Assembly: GCA_001953115.1 (NCBI GenBank)
Contig: LSSL01002090.1
Coordinates: forward strand, 1-39,400
DNA: 39,400 bases
Direction: 5' to 3'
Source: Smittium mucronatum
Taxonomy: Eukaryota > Kickxellomycota > Harpellomycetes > Harpellales > Legeriomycetaceae
Part shown: positions 22,354 to 34,635 of the stretch, piece after piece
Position numbering within the stretch: the first letter of the stretch is position 1
Layout: each line of letters starts with the position of its first letter
Translations under genes and position numbers: made by a program
Notes under the pieces: generated by a model
Databases searched by the model: none
Seen by the model: only the letters and a program-made list of their open reading frames with translations
What the model was told of the DNA's origin: nothing

Positions 22354-25300
22354 ATGGTTCGTGCTGCCTTTAAAGCTATTCCAGTTATCGAACTTCTTCC
22401 CGTTCAAATCTCTTGCATATGTGGATATGGAAGCAAATTGATTATAGGCTCCTCTACTGGAACGTTGCTTGTATATCGAGTCAAAAACGATGGGGATGAC
22501 TCTTTGACGCTAACTCTTGAGGACACCAAAAAGGATCTTTCAAAAAAATCAATCGATAGTGTAGTAGTTATAAAGGAAACCGGTTTGCTAGCATGTTTGT
22601 CTGATGATTTTGTCTCTCTATACGACTTGAACACGTTTACTAAAAGTATGACACTCAATAGTACCAAAGGCGCAACAATAATGACTGCAATAACTTCCAT
22701 CGAATTGATATCTGGAATTCCTACAATTATTTCAAAATTAGCTGTAGTAGTTAAGAAAAAAATTATCATATTTGAGTGGAGAGATTCTGAATACTTCGAA
22801 TCAAAGGTATCTTTTTCACAAGCTCTTTTAGTCCTCTTTCTTTTTTTACTATAGATTTTAAAATCTTCGTATAGGAATATAGTAGTGGTGATAAAATTGA
22901 AACAATCCGCTTTTCCACTATTAATTTCATGTTCGTCGCCACTTTCAAAGACTTTTGGACTTTGCAGCTATCGTTAGGTCAATGGGACGAACTTTTTTCT
23001 GCTGATACCTCAAGTCTACTCACTGTCGGTGCCGGCTTTGATGCCTCAATAGCCGAGCCTAAATATCCTGATATTGGCCCTCGAAATTCAAATGAAAATA
23101 AACAAGAAGTCTCCCAACAGTCGTCCACAAGCTGGTCTGGATGGGGTTTGGGTTTTGGAGGAGCCTTAATTAATGCTGGATATGGCTCAAATTTTAGAAA
23201 ATATCCCATTATAAAACGCATGCCTAACGATGAGCTTTTATTATGTCGCGAAAACACCGGGGTTTTTGTTACTTCTTTTGGAAAAATAAGTAAAAGAAGA
23301 AACGATGCTGGATATAGAGCTCTGATTAGATTCTCACATAGCCCAATAGATTTAACTTTCACTTCAACCTATGTAATATCAATTTCAGGAACACCCAGCA
23401 AAAGATCTTTAATTAAATCAAATAATGCTTCGTTGGAAAGCATTAATCTTTCAAAGGAAAGAAATTCAAAAAAGCTTGATCAGTCCTATTGTGTAGAAAT
23501 AAGGAATATTTTAACTGGATCTTTGATTCAGCAAGTTGAACTTCTCTGTACTATTCCTGAAAATGATATTTTGAACTCCTCCCAAGAAGATGATATAGAA
23601 TCACACGTAGTCTCCACAGATTCCCCTAAACACTTGGCCAAACAAATCGATGGAAAGCAGGTTTGGGTTGCAGGGAGTCATACCTTATGGAGACTTACTC
23701 CATACCCAATATCTTCGCAAGTCGAGGAACAAATATTACTCAAAAATTACATCGAGGCCGAGAGTTTAATCGCCCAATCTGACATGATTCTTGAATCCGA
23801 ACGGGAAGAATTATCACTTAAAGTTAAATACCTTCATTCAATATATTTACTATCTTTTCCCGAAAAGTGCGAAATTGGCTTTAACATGCTCTTAGATCTT
23901 AATGCCAATCCGGAAGAGATCATATCTAAATTTCCAAAGTCCATATCTGGAAATTCTTACAGAGAATATACCCCAAACAGTATCAAAAATAGTCTTAATT
24001 CTGTGAGTTCTATTTTCGATCTAGAATCAAGTTTCAGTTCTAGTGTTAATACAAGTACATCAAGCTCTTCGTCAAAGTCTGAAGACTCTCCTAACGACTC
24101 AAATACTGACTCTTTACAGCTAAATGAGACTCGTGAACATGAAAATATCAGTCTGCCAGAAAGCTCCACCATTGGTAAAGACGGTCAAACTTCAAGGGAA
24201 TGTTTTATTAGGATTTTGCAAGGGCTAATGAGATATTTGGTTGATCACAGACGTAAAATCCAGTCTGCCAGTGATAAAATGGTTTCTGATCTACAATATC
24301 TTTCTAGGGTGTTTTCCCAAAGATCTCCAAATTCATTTTCAAGTGAAATTAACGCACCAAGAGATTCTTCTAATATTTTAAATTTTGATTTAATAGTGGA
24401 ACCAGTTCCTGTGGAAATTATGGCTACAGTTGTAGATACAACCCTATTGAAAGTATATCTCGAAATAGCACCATCTCTGGTTGGTTCTCTTGTAAGAGTC
24501 AACAACTCATGTGAAATAAAGGAAACCGAGAAAATATTACTTGATCTAGAAAGATATAAAGATTTGGTTGATTTTTACTATTGTAAGGGGTTGCATAGAA
24601 AGGCACTTGATCTTCTTTTTTCAAGGGGAAGTGATTCTTCAGAAGTCGTTTTAAAAGGCATTTCCCCAACTGTCTATTATCTCCAGAAACTTCCTTCATC
24701 TCAACTAGATCTTATTCTTGAGTATTTCTCATGGCCCCTTAAACTCTCAATTGATATAGAGAATGGAATTAACAACCCGTTATACAATGGTATTAATAAT
24801 TTTAACATTTTCTTTTTTTAACAACATCTTATCTTTTGATTTCTGATTAATAGATCCCGATTTAGAAGTATTCAGTCCAACTTCATTAATCGATATCCTT
24901 TTCATCGATGACAGACCTATTGCAAAGGAATTCAACAGAGAGTTAATCGGAACCTTTCTCTCATTTTTTTCTTTAAAACTAGCTACATATTACCTAAAAT
25001 TTGTCTTAAAATCTTGGAACGACACGGATGTTACTATTCACGACCAACTAGCAACTTACATGATCCAGGATATCATAAACGACAAAGACTCTTCTGAAAT
25101 TACCGAAAACAGTTCTTCGAATTCGTACTCTGTGGATTCGCGCACTAAACCTGTTCCTAAAAACTCTGATCTTTTACAATTTTTGAGAACTAGCAAAATA
25201 TATACAGCATCTAAAGTTTTGGCTGTTCTTCCAACGGATTTTTTGTTCCTAGAAAGATCTACTGTTCTCGGAAGATTAGGTCGGTACAAGCAGGGACTAT

Positions 25301-26298
25301 CTTTGCTAGTCCAAAATAATTCTTCAAGCTCATCTTATGAAGATTTTTGTTTGGATAATTTACATAACCATCCCGGAATTTTTATCGATTTGATTGATAT
25401 TCTGGTTAGCTCTTTGCCAAAAGAAAACGATCAAAGTGTAATTAATCTAATAACCCATGGAGAAAAGTTTAATCTAATCATGATGTTGATGAGAAAGTAT
25501 TCTTCTAATATTCCTGCTACATCCTTAATCCCGATTTTACCCGACTATTTTCCACTAAATGATTCTTTGGGTTCATATTTAAAAGCTCAAATTACTAGCA
25601 ATTCAATGAAGATAGGGAAAGGAAAAGTTGAAATTTCTCTCAGTAACCACGAACTTAACAGACTTGGGGATCTTCTTTACGACTGTAAGGATAACTATGT
25701 GAAGTTGGATAAAACTAAAGTTTGTTTTGTTTGCCACAAAAAATTAAACTTTGATTCTTCTTTTGTGGCTTTGCCTTATCACTATTATGATTCTTTAATC
25801 AAGAATAGGAAGCTAGAACCCAAAGATTCTAGCAACACGAATACATCTAATACAAGCGAATTAATATCTTCAGCCGCATATGCCAATGTGAAATATTTCT
25901 CTGCTATAAAGTCAAAGCAACAAATTGAAGACCAAGTTTCAAATTTAGGGCTTGAAATTAATGAGAAATCCTACTCTGTAATAACTAGTTTGAATTATCA
26001 TATTCAGCCAGAAAGAGTCATTTATAATCAGCATGATGATGCATGTATTTCCCATTCTGATGGTGAGAATGCTGAAAAAGCCATTATTTCAACGCATTCA
26101 CAGGATGGGGACTTGGACACATCAGTTAAATTTTTAGAAGTCGACTGCAGGATCAAAATTCCAAAACCTAAGGTTGTCGATTCTCACCCAATGTACAACA
26201 GATATATTCGCGAATACCAATTAAAAACCCTTGGTAGTCTTACTTCAAATATTAAACTACTTCATTACTCTTGTTGGAGACGAATTTCCGATATATAG
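22354..26298 (+). CDS. VPS39: VPS39/VAM6-like subunit of the HOPS/CORVET-type vesicle tether
   Basis: Subunit of the Rab7/Ypt7-dependent complex that tethers late endosomes, vacuoles and autophagosomes before SNARE fusion. Exons 22354-22806, 22875-24789 and 24854-26298 (introns of 68 and 64 nt) give 1270 residues, longer than the 886 of human VPS39. The N-terminal CNH/beta-propeller begins AFKAIPVIELLPVQISCI, close to the animal protein, and ends near HTLWRLTPYPISSQVEEQI (about 420-440). A Ser-rich insert lies near 527-566. The clathrin-repeat region carries VVDTTLLKVYLEIAPSLVG (about 670) and CKGLHRKALDLL. FLFLERSTVLGRLGRYKQGL follows in the C-terminal half. The zinc-binding tail has CFVC at 1080-1083 and HYSC at 1260-1263, separated by about 176 residues instead of the usual 16 or so. 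Intron junctions restore frame and the family pattern (DPDLEVFSP). The start matches the family. Confidence 0.92.
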
Positions 26299-27394
26299 CC
26301 TTTATAGGTTATTCTAGTATACTTTATTGAAAAAAGGTGGCGAACTATGTTTAATTCCATTTATGTAAATGGCGATTTTCCGAATTCGGGATATTTTTAA
26401 TAATCACTTTTAGATTCTGATTTTTTTTATTTTAACCAAGTTTCTTTTTTGTATTGGATATTTAGAAGCATTTTAATATCATTTCACTCCCACCTCAATT
26501 TCACAATATTAAGTTACCAGCACAATAAATGAACGTTTTCCAAAAAAATAAAATATTGACAAGTAGAAAAAATTTATCCAAAAAAACCCAACTGTTATCA
26601 ATTAATTTTACTTTGACATAATTTATTGGATATAATGAATTAAGGCTGTGGTAATAAGTAATCACGTTTATTTTCGATAAATCGCGTTGTTATGAAAAAT
26701 GATGATTATTTTCAAAATGGCATTTTATCGAAATAAGTTAGGATTTATCCAAGTATAGTATTTTTTTCAAAACATGACCAAGTATTTGAAAGTTTCAGTT
26801 TTTTCTTAGTAAAAACCCAGTTCAATATATATACATATATAATAATCTCCACCAATTCAAATTGGTCTAGACATGTTTAAATAGCCTTCATCTTATCAAT
26901 ATAAATCAAATGGGATTTTCATCATCGAAAGTTTTCATAATTTTTAGCAAAACATTAGTAATTATTTTATCTCTAAGTGAGTATTCTTATAAAAATAATA
27001 AATATTCAAAGATGTTTTTGTTTATATTTAGTTGCATGACTAAGCTAACATTATATATGTTTAATATCTAGCCAAAGAGAGATATAGTATAAAAAAGGTA
27101 ATTTATAAGTCATTAATGTTGGATAAAATCCATAAATGTATGTTGAATTCAAGGTCATATATCATTATAATAGACAAGGGGGGGGGGTTAAAATTAATAA
27201 TTTTATAGAACCCCAATGTATATCTTAATCACTAAAAAGCACAACTTCCCACACAGTGTGCAATGATTTAGATAAAACACCCTGATTTTAGTAAAAACAA
27301 TTAAATTTGAAAAAATCGGGAATCTTCAGTACAATCTTTTTTTTTTTTTTTACGCAGAATTTATTTTAAAACTAAATAAAAATGAATACTTGAA
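26299..27394. other. Intergenic, no gene supported
   Basis: AT-rich DNA with no coding-like frame. It holds the 3' flank of VPS39, a short TA tract near 26826-26842 and a run of 10 G at 27178-27187. It ends at the decayed reverse transcriptase. Confidence 0.5.
27178..27187 (+). repeat. Poly-G tract (10 G)
   Basis: Ten consecutive G residues in AT-rich DNA, followed by TTAAAATTAA. The context downstream of the G-run resembles that of the tract at 5978-5989 (G-run then TTAAAA). Confidence 0.9.
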
Positions 27395-27838
27395 CTAATA
27401 AAAAAACTTGAACCGTAAGAATACTGTTTTTTTGCTATTTAGTACAATTTGTCTGATATATTCGTTCAGGAATTTTTGTCGCAAACCATATTTATAATCA
27501 TATGCACCTGTTATTTCATCTCCTATTCTTTCTAATAGTTTAGGCGAATCATATAGTCCTTTTATATTTTTTAAAAATTTTCCACCGATCCCCATATTCC
27601 TCAGCATATATATCAATGCCATGTATGGTACAAGGTCATAAGCTTTGGAGAAATCTATAAATCCTATACAGGTTTCTAAGCTTATCAATTTCCCATATTT
27701 TAATATTTAATATGAAATCGTCGCCAAGGAGACGCATTCTTCTCGAGTCCTAAAACCTCCTTATTTTTTTGCTATTGTTTTATATTTTGCGCTGATGGCT
27801 TAAATTTTATTGGCTAAAACTTTCGCCAGAGAAGGTGG
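27395..27838 (-). pseudogene. Decayed LINE-type reverse transcriptase fragment
   Basis: Reading from 27838 downward, one frame gives SLAKVLANKI, stop, AISAKYKTIAKK, stop, GGFRTREECVSLA, then after a frame change CIGFIDFSKAYDLVPYMALI, LRNMGIGGKFLKNIKGLY and DYKYGLRQ. These are the conserved early reverse transcriptase blocks of non-LTR retrotransposons (the GFR block, the F-x-D-x-x-K-A-Y-D block with its catalytic Asp, and the GLRQG block). After GLRQ the sequence loses homology, and the later YADD block is absent. At least two in-frame stops and a frameshift show it is dead. No endonuclease or upstream domain is seen nearby. Confidence 0.85.
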
Positions 27839-28288
27839 GCTACAATTTCAGTGATTCGGGCCAGTGCTTGGTTAACAGAGGTTATTTTTTATTGATATAA
27901 TTATGATGCCACTTTTTATTGTCTATTTTTGCAATTCAAACAAATGTTAATATGTTAGGAAAAAAAACTATGGAACGCAGATCAAAAAGTGTGGCATATA
28001 AAAATTCATTCATGGCATAATAATACCACAGTCGTGTATTTTAAAATTGAAGTTGTGGCATTTTGTGAAAAATACCGATAAATTTAGTTAAAAGATACTG
28101 ATGTTAAAGATATATATATATAAAATAGGGTTTATAAATAAATTAGAACTAGTTATTAGAATGCTAAACTGATAATATGTAAATTTATTGGATAAAATGC
28201 AAGATAAAAAAAAAGAAACATAAGCATAAAAATAAGCTATTAAACTACTAAAGGAAAATTGGGAAATTTTCATGATTTAATAGGGAGA
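27839..28288. other. Intergenic with repeated TGGCAT/ATGCCA motifs
   Basis: ATGCCACTTTTTA at 27906-27918 is imperfectly inverted as AAAAAGTGTGGCAT at 27984-27997, and GTGGCATTTT recurs near 28053. This may be the remnant of a small inverted-repeat element. No coding frame is supported. Confidence 0.3.
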
Positions 28289-31200
28289 TCAAGATGAACT
28301 CAGTAGTTTAGATTTCTCCAAAAGCTTATTTGACAGCTGGGAAAATGCCAAAGAGATATCCTCGGCTTCAACACAATAATTGTTAACCCTTTCCAATAAA
28401 TCGGAATTGGATTTTTTGGAGCTTTCAAGCTGGGAATTCAAATCGGAATTTAAGGTTTCGGAATTAGATAAATTTATTTTCTCTTTTTCTAATTCTGTGG
28501 AAAGGTGGGATTTTTCTGATAATAAGTCGGAAATATTAGACTGAAGATCCGAAATTTTAGTCTCGAAAGAACTCTTCTCGCCCTGATGTTTTTTTTGCAT
28601 TTTTTCGAGTTTTGTTTTAAGAAGGCTGATTTCAGACCCCAAATCAGAGTTATTTTTATTCAGTTCTTCGATTCGATTCAGTGAATCGTCTAATCGAGTT
28701 TCTAAACTATGAATATGAGTTGATTTAGAATCTAGTGTCCCCTTTAATTGTGCAATATTTTGAGTGTGCTCTTCATTTGATTTATTGAGGTTTTCAATTA
28801 GAGCTTGAGAAACTTTAAGATTATTTTGAGTTACATTCAGCTCATTTAATGCAGTAGATAGTTCCTTTTGAGAAATATTAAAATCATTTGTAGTATTTTC
28901 AAGGTTTTCTAATGTAATGTTGATTTCCTTCGTTAAATTTTCGCACCTAAACAATTCTTCTTCTAAAGATTTTGATTTTCCATTTAATTTATTTGTTAAG
29001 CTCTCAATATCCTTGTTAAGGCTTTCGATTTTTAGATTTTGAGCCTGAACGTTCTCTTCAAATTTTTTTTTAAGATCAGAAAGCTCTGAAGATTTTTCTT
29101 CAAGTTTTGATTTGGTTTCATCTAATTTAAGCTGATTATCATCCAGGTTAATTATCGCTAATTGATGCTGAGAGGTAAGATCAGAGTGTTTTGATTCAAG
29201 AGTAGCCATTTCGGTTTTTAGATTGCCAAACTCGTTAGACTTTTCATCAAGTAAATTTTGAATATTTTCTAATTTTTTGGAAAATTCTATTTCATTTTCG
29301 GAAATCTTCGTATTTGATAGTTTCAATGAATTATTAGACTCGTTTAAGCTAGATTTAGTTTCACTTAAGGTTTTTTCCAAACGTGTAATGTCATCTGATA
29401 GGCTCTTTAATTGTTGATCCATTGATTCAATTTTTAATTCCTTTTCAGCCAAGTCAGAAGACAGTTTAATAGAAAGTACATTTTCTTCTTTATATTTTTG
29501 CGTCAATTCATTTATATCCCTGTCTTTAATTTCGATTTCAGACTTAAGTTTAGACATTTTTTCATTAAAATCGCTTTCTGATATTTTATTATTCGTCTCC
29601 AGATTCTCGCAAAGTTTCCTAGATTCTGAGAGCAAATCCTCAGTAAGAGATATTTTTACTAACGAATCATTGTATTTCTGATCCATTTCTTTAATCTCGA
29701 TGTGTTTTTTATCGATTAAATCGGTTTTTTCTTCAATCTCAGATTTAAGATCAGATTGAGATTTAGTCATGGTGGCGATTTGAGAAGATTTAAGTTTAAT
29801 TTCACCTCTAAGTTTTTTGGATTGGGTGTTAAGAGTACTTATTTGGGAGTTCAAGCTTTCAACTTCCTTTTTAGTTTGTTCAAGTTCAATCAAGATAGAG
29901 TCGGCATTTTTAGTTGACGATTCCAGTTCAGATTTAATTACGTGTGAAGTTTTAATTTCGTTTTCAAGCGAGCTTTTAAGCTCACGATTTGACGATAGTA
30001 AGTTTTCGATTTGCAAATTGGATTGGGCTAGATCTTCATTCGTTGAATTTATGAGTTTATCTTTTAAGGCGATTTCAGATGATAAAGATTTGACTGTTTC
30101 CAATGTTTCGGATAACTCTGAATTTAAAGAGTTATTAGATTCAGTTATGCTATCTAATTCGGATTCTTTGTTTTTAAGAGTTTCATTAATACTGAAGAGA
30201 TCGGCTTCGAGATTAGAAATTCTAACTTCATATATCGAGATATCTTCTTTAAATTTATCAATTTTTTCTTTACTAGATAGTTTGAATGATTCGAATTCCG
30301 AGGTTAAGCTAGAATTGTTTTTAGTAGATACATGGAGCTTGTTAGATATAAGGTCCAGCTCACTCAAAGTGTTTTCAAGTTTATTTTCCAACTTCTTATT
30401 TTCTTCTTGAAGAGCATCTTTTTGATCTTGAGTGTTTTGGAGGTCATTCTCTAAGCTTTCTAGATTTTTTTTCGATGAATTGAGAGAGTCTTCAGTCTTT
30501 TCAAGATTTTTTTCTAAATTTGAAAGTTTTTCTAAAGCTGTGAATAGATCTTTATCCTTTTCTTGTAATTTCATATTAACATCGGACAATTTAGTAGTTA
30601 ACGAAACCTTTTCCTCCGATAGGTTATTAACTTGGATATTTAGAGTAGCAATTTCACCGTCGAGAAAATCAATGCGTGAAATGTTATCATTTCTTTCCTT
30701 GGACAATAAGTCAATTTGTACGATATACTCTTGGATAGTTTCATTCTTGATAGATATGTCTGATTTTAAAGCATCATTACTAGAATTAGATTCGTCTAGA
30801 CTGGATTTAAGATTTTTGTTAGAAGAAGCTAGATTTTCGATCTCAGATAAATTTCCCGAGATTTTTTCGGACAATGAAATGTTTTCTGCTGAAATTTCTT
30901 CAATCTTTAAGTTTCGAGACTCACAAAGGATTGTCAAATCATTTATTTTTTTAAGATAGTCTTCTTTCGATAGATTTAGTTTTTCAATTTCTTCATTCTT
31001 TAAAGTTATAGATTCTTTAAAATTTTCTAAATCCGACTGAACTTTGCTGAAATCGGCTTTAGAGCTCTCCAAATCGAGAGATAATTGATTTTTATCATTT
31101 GAAAGATTTTCAATAATGGTAGATTTTTTCTCTAGGTCGTCGGAGAACTTTTTTTTCTCCATTTCCATTTGTTCAAGTTTTAAGTTAAGTGAGTCAGTTA

Positions 31201-32745
31201 AATCGCTGAGACGCTTTAATTCTTTATCATTAGAGAGACATTGATTGGAAAGTCTAGAATTTTCATCGATTCCTTCAGAATTAGATTTTTCCAGGGCAGA
31301 TATTTTGGTATCTAATTCAGCAATTTTGGCATTAGATTCATTCAGATTTGATGATAATAAAACATTTTCCTCTTTAGAGACACGCAAATTTATTTCATAT
31401 TCAGAATTTTTCTTGTTAGTTTCTAGTAGATTTAGATCCATTTCAGAAATATCTTGAGACAATTTGGAATTTATTTTTTGGTTCTCTTCTAGTTGATTTT
31501 GCAAATCAAAAATAGTTGATTCTCCGGAACTTATTGATTTCTTTAGGAGATCTAGCTGGTTTGTGAGCTCAGATATTTGGACTTGGAAATTTAAACATTT
31601 TGAGTTTAAAATCTGAACTTCTGACTTTTTTAGTTCCAACTCGGTTTGGGTTTTAGAAAGAGAAGATTTCTGAAACTCCAAAGATTCGTTTAAAGAATTT
31701 GAAGATTTTAAAGATCCTTGTAGAGAAGAAATTTCAGACTTTAATTGATCAACTAGACGAATGTTTTGGGATTCCTCTGATTTTAGTTTTAAAATATCAG
31801 ACTCTAATTCAGAAACTTTTAATGAGTTTGACTTATCGAGTTCATCAATTTTTTCTTTTAATAGAGATGAATTTTGTAAGATTTCATGATTTTTTTCCTG
31901 CTCTAACTTATAAAGTGACTCCAATTCAGAAGACTTTGAAGATTTAGCCTCCAAGTCGGCCTTTAATTGTTGGATAATGGTCTCGAGGCTAGAGATTTCT
32001 TTTGAACTTGTCTTATTTTCATTTTCTTTATCATTAAGGCGAGAAATTTCATTTTTTAAATCGACGATCTCCTTCTCAGCTTTGAGTCTATATTTGTTCA
32101 GCTCGTCTATTTGGGCTTTTGAAGGCTCGGAATTAAAGTCTGAACTATTGCCTTTTTTTTTTTTAATTCCATTATCTGATCGATTATTGACTGGGAGAGG
32201 GTCATTAGTTTCATCTATTGCTAGGGATTCAGTAGCATTGACTATTCCAGTAATCTCTGATTTATCTTGTTCAACTCTCTTATTTATGATCGGAATGGGT
32301 TGAGTTAATTCAGGAGATAATGCAGGCGAGTCACTATAGGATAAAAAAGAAGATAAAAAGAGTTATAAGCTTAGAATCACAGAAGATATTTAGGATTTTT
32401 GAATATATGTGGAAAAGGTATCAATGTTTGGGCAAACCTCTCTGTTGCTGGAGATTGAGTGGAAATATTTGTTTCGGACTTAGGATCGAGATTTACATTT
32501 AAATTTTGGTCTTTTAGCGAAATTCCATTGGGTTTATTTACAGGAATTGAACCCGAGAAATTTTCAGTCGGAGGATTAAGGGGGCTTTTTTCCGCAGACT
32601 TTTTTTCCTGGAACTCTTTAAGCTAAGAGGAAAAAAAGAGTTTATAAAGCACATCTTTTTGATATATTATAAAATAAAAGTTATATTGAACCTTCTTCCT
32701 GGCGGCTAGGAGTTTCTTTTTTTTAATATCTACCTCCGAAGTCAT
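28289..32745 (-). CDS. Large coiled-coil protein, golgin-like (GM130-type N-terminus)
   Basis: Exons 32745-32692, 32622-32438 and 32333-28289 (introns of 69 and 104 nt) encode 1427 residues. The splice after exon 1 creates KKKLLAARKKLKEFQEKK, resembling the basic N-terminal segment of golgin GM130/GOLGA2 that in animals binds the tether p115. A disordered Ser/Pro/Asn-rich stretch follows to about residue 160, with KKKK from a 12-A run. The rest, to the C-terminus, is almost continuous heptad-type Glu/Lys/Ser/Leu/Asn sequence in variable repeats such as LESSL, SELES and KSEI. No GRIP, GRAB or transmembrane segment is seen near the end. Known golgins tether vesicles at the Golgi; that role here is inferred from one motif plus architecture. 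A generic myosin-tail or Uso1-like coiled coil is the alternative. The first intron starts GTTCAA, an atypical donor. Confidence 0.6.
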
Positions 32746-34635
32746 TTCGAATTAGTTAAGGTTGGCGTTAGCGTTATCGTTAGGATAAAGATAATTTGAA
32801 GAAAATCGTGCTCTAAAAACCAAAGAAATGGGAATATTAGGGAAATTCGTGCATGTGTTGTGTGGAAATGTGATTTGTACAGCCTTTCTTTATCACGAAT
32901 GTTATGAATGATTATTGGAACGTTGTAAACACAGACGAAGTTTATTATGCCAACAAGTTAAGGATTAGTGTAGAGTCTGATCAAATGATATTGTTATGTT
33001 CGGTTTTAAATTCTTTTACTGGATAGTTCTATTGTGGAACAGCTGGTTTGCCTAAAATACGTTCATAGATCAATGATTTGTAAGATTTTATTGGCATAAA
33101 ACACTATGCATAGGTTTTCCACAATACAATTGCAAAAACAATATATTTGGGGTAATGAAACAAAGTCAATGGCCTTAATTGCCGTAATTGAAATTTATCT
33201 TGAATGCATGATAATTTGAACTTGTTTATTTGTATCATAGAAGTTTAGAATCTCTAATTTTGGAGATTATAAGAAAAAATTAGATACTAACTGAAATCTC
33301 CATGTAATTTACATAAAGAATTAATCAAAACTCCGACAATTTTTATGGGTTAGAGTGGATTGTTTTTTTTTTGAATAACTCAACTTTTTAATACATCAAT
33401 TTTCATATTGTAGTCTGTCATTTTTTTCTCTAGTGTATTTATCGTGGACTAGACATCTTGGAGATAAGTATTTAGAGATATTTAGTGGTATTTACACATC
33501 ATTTGAGTGTATTAAAACTCACTCCATCCGGCTTTTCTAGTTTATTGCAGATACTCTTGAATTTTGTCTGTCATTTTTTATGTTTGACTCTTTATTTTTT
33601 AAAATTTAAAGAGCACAATCCGATTTTATAACTCCTTTAACGAATATAAAGCATGAAAAAAAGTTCTTTTTGATACCATACTTTCAAATAAAATAAGTGC
33701 TCTAGATTTTACTAATATATCAATGGTTTGAAAGAAAAATAATAATTTTATACTTGAATGAAAATGTATACTCTTTTGTTATGGTATACTCTCAAAGAAA
33801 GTAGCTTAAAGGATATATGAGAAACATAAATTTTAATAAACAATATCAATTAATGAGGCGGTTCTGTAAAACTTAGCTATTGTGAGGTTGGGTATTATTT
33901 GAAACATAACTATAGGATCTAAATATTTCAAGCATAAATGAGGAGCATTCGGTTTGATAAACCCAGTCATTTTAATGCTGAAAAATAAAGTTTTCAATAA
34001 AACCATTAATTCCTACTGATAAACACTCTAAACATTCTTAAAACGACTCATAGATTTCACAAAAAATGTTTAATAAACCTAGAGCATTTTCACGGGGTTT
34101 AAATTCATGAATAACCATGTTGATAATTCTGCCTTAAAATTAATTACAATTGTTAAAAATATCAAGCACGATTATTTTCCCATTAAATGTCTAGCATATG
34201 TGATATAATACCATCCAATCTACATCGAACTGGTATAGAAGATTCTGAAAAAATTATCTAACGGCTCATTATCGATTTAGAGAAAGGCGAAGATCTTAGC
34301 CATAAAATTAGCCATCTACAGTGGCGGGTTAAAAGATTTTTTTAAAAAAAGGTTTTCCAATTAAATTCAATTTAATTCCAACCTGCTACCCCAAGTAATA
34401 AAAGCCTGGAGTGTATAATGGAATAGGATATCCGTTTGGTGTTATAATCTGCTAGTCTTAATCACAGAAAGCTAGCAAAGTTATTTATTAAAAGCGGATG
34501 GACAGGATACTCTAAGGGAAAATCAAATGGATGGGCACAAGTATAATACTTTTTAGAAACCAATAGAGAGCACCCAACAAATGTCTGAATTTTGAAAATT
34601 AAATTAAATTGCTAAATTTAATAATCTTGTAAATT
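32746..34635. other. Intergenic region between golgin-like and derlin genes
   Basis: About 1.9 kb with no coding-like frame on either strand. It should hold the golgin promoter at its left side and the derlin 3' end at its right. No specific regulatory site or repeat can be supported. Confidence 0.5.

Noticed and set aside
28289..31954. Coiled-coil gene as a single exon starting at 31954
   Set aside because: The codon there is TTG, and the frame continues upstream through coding sequence to a splice acceptor at 32334; two more exons lead to a proper ATG at 32745.
29817..32303. Plus-strand frames of 70-200 codons opposite the coiled-coil gene
   Set aside because: They are Ser/Phe/Leu-rich antisense translations of a Glu/Lys/Ser coding strand, a known artefact of long biased genes.
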